The notes under the pieces: generated by a model
Seen by the model: the letters and a program-made list of their open reading frames with translations, nothing else
What the model was told of the DNA's origin: nothing
Databases searched by the model: none
Shown: positions 59,819-64,000 of the stretch, piece after piece
Layout of the letters: each line of letters begins with the position of its first letter
How positions within the stretch are numbered: position 1 is the first letter of the stretch
Position numbers and translations under genes: made by a program
DNA from: CAVSUR01 sp963846005
GTDB lineage: Bacteria; Actinomycetota; Actinomycetes; Streptosporangiales; Streptosporangiaceae
DNA length: 64,000 bases
Direction: 5' to 3'
Assembly (NCBI GenBank): GCA_963846005.1
Contig: CAWJUH010000002.1
Coordinates: 124,001-188,000, forward strand

Positions 59819-59940
59819 GCCGGGCTGACCGCGGATCCGGCGGCCGCGAGCCGGGCTGACCGCGGACCCGGCGGCCGCGAGCCGGGTTGACCGCGGATCC
59901 GGCGGCCGCGAGCCGGGTTGACCGCGGACCTGCGCGGCCG
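59819..59940. repeat. 31-bp tandem repeat, nearly four copies
   Basis: Unit GAGCCGGGCTGACCGCGGAC plus CCGGCGGCCGC, with C/T and T/C differences between copies (CGGGCTGACC or CGGGTTGACC; GGATCC or GGACCC). Copies start 31 bases apart at about 59821, 59852, 59883 and 59914. It ends 15 bases before the VOC gene, in the divergent region with the ABC exporter. No long spacers, so not CRISPR. Confidence 0.9.
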
Positions 59941-59954
59941 CCAGGCTTTCCGTC

Positions 59955-60350
59955 ATGACCAGCCGCATCTCGCACATTTCGTTCGACGCCGCCGACGCCT
60001 ACGCCCAGTCGCTGTTCTGGGCGCAGGTGCTCGGCTTCACCGAGGATCCCGACGACCCGAACGAGCCCGGGCACGAGGAATGCCTGATCATGTCGCCGGA
60101 CCGCAGCGAGCGGGTGCTGTTCATCACCGTCCCCGACCGCAAGCAGGTCAAGAACCGGGTGCATCTCGACCTGCGGCCGGCCGACCGCAGCCGCGAGGAG
60201 GAGGTGGAGCGCCTGGTCGCGATCGGCGCCACCCGGCTTGGCGACTTCATCCGCCCGGACGGCAGCGGCTGGATCACGCTGGCCGATCCAGAGGGCAACG
60301 AGTTCTGCGTGCTGGGACGCACCCCGGCCGGATCGGGCCCGACGACCTGA
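59955..60350 (+). CDS. VOC (glyoxalase-like) protein
   Basis: 131 residues, two beta-alpha-beta-beta-beta modules. ISHISFDAADAYAQSLFWAQ, RVHLDLRPADR and ITLADPEGNEFCVL give the usual ligand-binding His/Glu positions of glyoxalase/bleomycin-resistance-like proteins (Glyoxalase_6 type). The tandem 31-bp repeat lies directly in front. Substrate unknown. Confidence 0.88.
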   Translation: MTSRISHISFDAADAYAQSLFWAQVLGFTEDPDDPNEPGHEECLIMSPDRSERVLFITVPDRKQVKNRVHLDLRPADRSREEEVERLVAIGATRLGDFIRPDGSGWITLADPEGNEFCVLGRTPAGSGPTT

Positions 60351-60433
60351 CCGCGCCCCGCCTGACACCCGCGCCCGGCCTGACACCGCGCCCCGCCTGA
60401 TCCGCGCACCACCCGAGCTGCGCAGGCAAGCCG

Positions 60434-60820
60434 CTAGCCGGCGTGGCAGACGGCCTCGACGTTGTGACCGTCCGGGTCCCGCAGGAACACCGCGTAGTAG
60501 CCGGGGTGGTACTCGGGCCACTCGCGCGGCGCGTGCAGCACCTCGGCGCCGGCCGCGACCGCCGCGTCGTGCACGGCGTCGACGGCCTGCCGCCCGGCGG
60601 CGCGGAAGGCCAGATGCAGTTCCCTGGTCTCGGTGCCGAAAGCGGGACTGAGCCAGAAGGCGGGTATCCCGTCCGGCCCGGCCAGCCCGACGACGAAGCT
60701 GTCCCGCGCCGGAAACCGCATCACCTCGCGCATCCCGATCGGGCCGAAGGCGCGCAGGTAGAACTCCAGCGAGGCAGTGACGTCGGCGGCCTGGACGCCG
60801 ACATGATCCATCATGGCCAT
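60434..60820 (-). CDS. VOC (glyoxalase-like) protein
   Basis: 128 residues. MDHVGVQAADVTASLEFYLR, HLAFRAAGRQAVDAVHDAAV and VFLRDPDGHNVEAVCH have the typical metal-ligand His/Glu of the family. Starts at one of two neighbouring ATG codons; the first is given. Five bases downstream of the quinone-oxidoreductase stop, so likely in one operon with it and the crotonase gene. Confidence 0.88.
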   Translation of the reverse strand: MAMMDHVGVQAADVTASLEFYLRAFGPIGMREVMRFPARDSFVVGLAGPDGIPAFWLSPAFGTETRELHLAFRAAGRQAVDAVHDAAVAAGAEVLHAPREWPEYHPGYYAVFLRDPDGHNVEAVCHAG

Positions 60821-60824
60821 CACG

Positions 60825-61870
60825 CTAGCCCGTCCCGGAGACAGAGTCCGTCCCCCAAGCAGAGCCCGTCCCGGAGACAGGGCCCCCGGCCGGCGGGCCG
60901 GGGACCAGGACCAGCTTGCCGGTGACGCGCCGCCCGGCCAGCTCGGCCAGCGCCCGCCCGGCATCCTCCAGTGGCCAGGCCGCCGGCGGCACCGGATGCA
61001 GCCCGCCGCCCGCGATCTTGCCGAGCAGCTCGGCCGTCAGCGCGGCGGCGGCGCGCGGATCGTGCCGGGACCACGCCCCCCAGTCCACCCCGATGACCGC
61101 GCGGTTCTCCAGCAGGATCCGGTTGGCCGGCAGCTGCGGGATCGTGCCCCCGGCGAACCCCACGACCAGGTACCGGCCGCCGCTCCGCAGGCTGCGCAGG
61201 GCCGGCTCGGCATACCCGCCGCCGACCGGGTCGACCACCACGCCGGCGCCCTCGCCGGTAATCTCCCGGACCCGGGCCTGCAGGTCCCCGGCCTGGTAGT
61301 CGAACACAGCCTCGGCCCCGGCCCGGGCCGCGGCACCGCGCTTGGCGGGGGTGGACGCGGCCGCGACGACCCGGGCCCCGAGCGAGCGGGCCACGTCCAC
61401 CGCGGCCAGACCGATGCCGCCGGCCGCGCCCAGCACCAGGACCCACTCACCGGGCCGCAGCGAGATCCGCTCCCGTAGCGCGAACAGCATGGTCGCGTAG
61501 CTCTCGATCGCCGACGCGGCCACCTCGTGGCTGACCGCGGCGGGCAGCGGCACGACCGCCTGCGCGGCCAGCACCCGGTGGCTGGCGTAGCCGCCCAGGC
61601 CGAACGAGCAGCCCGCCACCCGCAGCCCGGGCGGCCAGTCGCCGGCCTGCGGCCGGCCCGCACGACCTCCCCGGCGGTCACCAGGCCCGGAGTGAACGGC
61701 AGCGGCGGCCGCACCTGATAGCGGCCCGCGGTCATCAGCCCGTCCACGAAGCTGACCCCGGCCGCCCGGACGGCGATCAGCACGTCGCCGGGGCCCGGCT
61801 CAGGGTCGGCTGCGGTCTCCGCGGTGAGCAGCTCCGGCGGCCCGAACTGGCGGCACACGATGCGGCGCAC
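60825..61870 (-). pseudogene. NADPH:quinone oxidoreductase-like MDR protein, frameshifted
   Basis: N-terminal half from GTG 61870: RRIVCRQFGPPELLTAETAA, GVSFVDGLMTAGRYQ, TPGLVTAGEVVRAG. One missing base near 61655-61665 then shifts the frame to PQAGDWPPGLRVAGCSFGLG, LVLGAAGGIGLAAVDVARSL and the family end RRVTGKLVLVPG. The whole family fold is otherwise intact, so a consensus error is likely. The last 15 residues come from an imperfect 18-bp repeat (GTCCCGGAGACAG). Probably reduces enones or quinones. Confidence 0.82.
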
Positions 61871-61880
61871 GCGAGCGGCC

Positions 61881-62666
61881 TCAGCGGCCGGTGAAGTGCG
61901 CCTCGCGGCGCTCGACGAAGCTCTGCAGCCCCTCGGCAGCGTCTGCGCTGGCGAGCAGGCCTGGCAGCAGCCCGGCCAGCTGCTCGCGCGCCGCTCCGGG
62001 CCCGCCGCTGCGGCCGGCCCTGGCGCTGGCGAGCGTGCCCTGCACGCCGAGCGGCGCCTGGCGGGCGATCAGCCGGGCCAGCTCGCGGGCCCGGCTCACC
62101 TGCGTCCCGGCGGGCGCGACCTCCTGCACCAGCCCGATCCGCAGCGCCTCGGCCGCGCCGAATTCCTCCGCGGTGAGCAGGAACCGCATCGCGTTGCCCC
62201 AGCCGAGCTGGGCCGGCGCGCGGAACGTCGCGCCGCCGAAGGGCAGGATGCCGCGGCCGATCTCCAGCTGCCGGAACCGCACGTCCCCGGCCGCGATCAC
62301 GATGTCGGCGGCGAGCGCGAGCTCGATCGACAAGGTGAACGAGATGCCGCTGACGGCCAGCACGACCGGCTTGGGCACCGGCTCGCGCCAGACGCCGAAG
62401 GGATCGTAGCGATGCGCGCCGCACAGCGCCTCGGGGCCGCGCTGCGCCACCGCCGGGCCGACCTCGGCCAGGTCCAGGCCCGCCGAGAAATGGTCACCGT
62501 GCCCGAACAGCACCCCGGCCCGCAGGCTCGCGTCGGTGCCGAGGGTCTCGTAGGCGGCGCCGAGCGCGTCGATCGTCGCCAGGTCGAAGGCGTTGCGCTT
62601 CGCCGGGCGGTTGACCCCCATCAGCAGCACGTGCCCGTCCCGCTCGACGGTGATCGGCTCGGTCAT
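61881..62666 (-). CDS. Enoyl-CoA hydratase/isomerase (crotonase family)
   Basis: 261 residues. GHGDHFSAGLDLAEVG forms the first oxyanion-hole loop and KPVVLAVSGISFTLSIELAL the second (a Ser-rich variant of the usual GxAxGGG), followed by GRGILPFGGATFRAPAQLGW. The expected Glu pair is not clearly conserved, so hydratase activity is uncertain. Starts at ATG of MTEPITVERDG. Gap to the quinone oxidoreductase is 10 bases: one operon. Confidence 0.88.
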   Translation of the reverse strand: MTEPITVERDGHVLLMGVNRPAKRNAFDLATIDALGAAYETLGTDASLRAGVLFGHGDHFSAGLDLAEVGPAVAQRGPEALCGAHRYDPFGVWREPVPKPVVLAVSGISFTLSIELALAADIVIAAGDVRFRQLEIGRGILPFGGATFRAPAQLGWGNAMRFLLTAEEFGAAEALRIGLVQEVAPAGTQVSRARELARLIARQAPLGVQGTLASARAGRSGGPGAAREQLAGLLPGLLASADAAEGLQSFVERREAHFTGR

Positions 62667-62793
62667 CGCGGCTCCGGGTAATCGAGGCCTCACGCAACGC
62701 ATGGCAGCCCAGTGTGCTGTCGCCGCAGGCTGTTAGCATCGGCCTGCTTTCGCCGCACTATACGGCGGCACTGCCCGACGACAGGAGGGGCCG

Positions 62794-63213
62794 ATGGCAT
62801 CCCGGCTGAATCCCTATCTGAATTTCAACGGCAACGGCCGCGAGGCGCTGGAGTTTTACGCCAGCGTGTTCGGCGGTCACCTCACGCTCACGACGTTCGG
62901 CGACTTCGGCCAGCAGGATTCGCCCGACGCCGACCGGATCATGCACGGCATGCTGGAAACCGAGGCCGGCTACACGATCATGGGCGCCGACATCACCCGG
63001 GACATGACTTACCACAGCCCGGCCGGGTTCTCGGTCAGCATCAGCGGCGACGACGCCGATGCGCTGCGCGGCTACTGGGAGAAGCTGTCCGCGGCCGGGA
63101 CCACGACCCTGCCGATGCAAAAGCAGGTCTGGGGCGATGAGTTCGGCATGTGCACCGACCAGTTCGGCGTCCCCTGGATGGTCAACATCATGGCCGCCCC
63201 GGCCGGGGGCTGA
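62794..63213 (+). CDS. PhnB-like VOC protein
   Basis: 139 residues. LNPYLNFNGNGREALEFYAS, GHLTLTTFGDFGQ and WGDEFGMCTDQFGVPWMVNI are characteristic of the PhnB/3-demethylubiquinone methyltransferase-like branch of the glyoxalase superfamily, a dimeric fold of unknown reaction in most bacteria. GGAGG lies about 6 bases before the ATG. Confidence 0.93.
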   Translation: MASRLNPYLNFNGNGREALEFYASVFGGHLTLTTFGDFGQQDSPDADRIMHGMLETEAGYTIMGADITRDMTYHSPAGFSVSISGDDADALRGYWEKLSAAGTTTLPMQKQVWGDEFGMCTDQFGVPWMVNIMAAPAGG

Positions 63214-63291
63214 CCGGAACCGACGGCCGCCGGGACCGGCGGCGGCCGGACCGGCGGCCGGCCGTTGCTGGACGGCATTAGGCTTCGGGGA

Positions 63292-63750
63292 ATGGCCGAA
63301 CGGACCAGCGGCTCGGCGACGATCGCCGCGCCCGCGCACGCCGTCATGAGCGTGATCGCGGACTTCGCCGCCTACCCGCAATGGGCCGGGGTGCAGTCGG
63401 CCGAGGTCGTCGCGCCCGGTGCCGACGGTCGCGCCCGGCTGGTCAGGTTCGGGCTCGACGCCGGGCTCATCAAGGACCGCTTCGTGCTGCGCTGGGACTG
63501 GGACGGCGACCGGCAGGCCCGCTGGGAGCTGGCCGAGCCCGGTTCGGTGATCTCGCAGATGTCGGGCGCCTACCTGCTGACCGGCCGGGACGGCAGCACG
63601 GAGGTGACGTTCGAGCTCGCGGCCGGGGTCCGGATCCCGCTGATCGGCCCGGTCCGGCGGCGGGTGGAGAAGGCGATCATCGGCGCGGCCCTCAAGGGCC
63701 TGGCCGCCCGCGTCGAGGCCAAGGGCCCGGCCCGGCCGGACGCTCCTTGA
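63292..63750 (+). CDS. SRPBCC-family protein
   Basis: 152 residues of the polyketide cyclase/START-like fold: SATIAAPAHAVMSVIADFAA, YPQWAGVQSAEVV, SQMSGAYLLTGRDGSTEVTF and IPLIGPVRRRVEKAI with a C-terminal helix. Actinobacterial relatives are common next to metabolic genes; ligand unknown. Start is the ATG of MAERTSG (GGGGA just upstream). Confidence 0.88.
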   Translation: MAERTSGSATIAAPAHAVMSVIADFAAYPQWAGVQSAEVVAPGADGRARLVRFGLDAGLIKDRFVLRWDWDGDRQARWELAEPGSVISQMSGAYLLTGRDGSTEVTFELAAGVRIPLIGPVRRRVEKAIIGAALKGLAARVEAKGPARPDAP

Positions 63751-63972
63751 CGTCACCTACATCGGCCACGATCCGGACACCGGCGCTCAGCACGTGGTCG
63801 GCCGGCCAGGCGGGGACGAGTACCTCCGGCCGGTGCCGACCCCGGCCAGCCCCGGTCCCCGGCAGCCGGCCCGCCGCCTGCTCACCTAGCCGCCGGCCTC
63901 GCCTAGCCGGCCCGGCCCGGCGGAAGCCGCAATCCGCGCCGGGCGCCGCTGCGTACCGGCCATACTGGGCGG

Positions 63973-64000
63973 ATGAGCTCATTACCGACCGACGACGCGG
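63973..64000 (+). CDS. Possible start of a gene cut by the window end
   Basis: ATG followed by SSLPTDDA with GGGCGG upstream and a CATACT element 8 bases before. Only nine codons are visible, so this is a guess from position and codon usage. Confidence 0.3.

Noticed and set aside
59819..59940. 31-bp repeats considered as a CRISPR array
   Set aside because: The whole 31-base period is conserved, leaving no variable spacer.
63740..63889. Frame reading LLDVTYIGHDPDTGAQHVVG after the SRPBCC gene
   Set aside because: It looks partly protein-like but has no start codon with a ribosome site and overlaps the preceding gene; not enough to call a gene.

Overview
The window is about 64 kb of very GC-rich chromosomal DNA (G or C at nearly every third codon position) from an actinomycete. 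This is supported by a mycothiol-dependent formaldehyde dehydrogenase, two luciferase-like F420-type oxidoreductases, a DevR/DosR-type response regulator, an actinobacterial M1 aminopeptidase N, GTP-dependent PEP carboxykinase, DUF3040, DUF3349 and DUF4242 proteins, and frequent GTG starts. I cannot name a genus; a soil lineage near Streptosporangiales or a relative is a guess. There is no rRNA, no CRISPR array, no intact insertion sequence and no biosynthetic cluster. One tRNA (Thr, anticodon GGT) is present.

Layout. 0-13 kb: a block that looks like a low-oxygen or dormancy regulon. It holds a GH65 sugar phosphorylase (5' end outside the window), an unusual stand-alone cytochrome b, a DevR/DosR-like regulator, an acetyl/propionyl-CoA synthetase, a universal stress protein, an amidohydrolase, an L-lactate permease and an AcuC-type deacetylase. 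GGGAC-N4-GTCCC-like boxes resembling the DosR site lie in front of the cytochrome b, between devR and the CoA ligase, in front of usp and in front of the lactate permease. 13-22 kb: a phasin-like protein, aldo/keto reductase, class IV aminotransferase, F420-type oxidoreductase, quinone oxidoreductase, sulfotransferase-like protein, mycothiol formaldehyde dehydrogenase and aminopeptidase N. 22-30 kb: cell-envelope proteins with low-complexity repeats, an esterase, tRNA-Thr, a CMD/AhpD-type gene pair, and small DUF3040 and HEAT-repeat proteins. 30-38 kb: a YihY membrane protein with a Vps62-like partner, an ArsR-SRPBCC operon, a PiT phosphate transporter behind a possible Pho box, a membrane-tethered CbbX-like AAA ATPase and an Fpg/Nei glycosylase. 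38-48 kb: zinc formaldehyde/alcohol dehydrogenase, LysM protein, two LigD-type polymerase genes without a ligase domain, cyclophilin, two metallo-beta-lactamase-fold hydrolases and an orphan HEAGH protease-like protein. 48-64 kb: sugar epimerase, threonine dehydratase, SDR, a second F420-type oxidoreductase, arylamine N-acetyltransferase, a damaged response regulator joined to an alcohol-dehydrogenase fragment, PEP carboxykinase, a DrrAB-type ABC exporter, and VOC, crotonase, quinone-oxidoreductase and SRPBCC genes.

How the genes fit together. CoA ligase, AcuC deacetylase, lactate permease and PEP carboxykinase point to the use of short acids and gluconeogenesis. MscR, FdhA and the metallo-beta-lactamase/zinc-finger pair form a formaldehyde/mycothiol detoxification set scattered over 27 kb. 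Three hairpins of one dispersed palindrome family sit between genes at 15.1, 41.5 and 50.7 kb.

Caution. At least six genes (at 15.3, 23.6, 34.2, 54.9-55.1, 58.6 and 61.7 kb) need one- or two-base corrections in G/C runs to restore a conserved protein. This suggests consensus errors in the assembly as much as real pseudogenes. All functions are inferred by reading the translated sequence; no database search was run.
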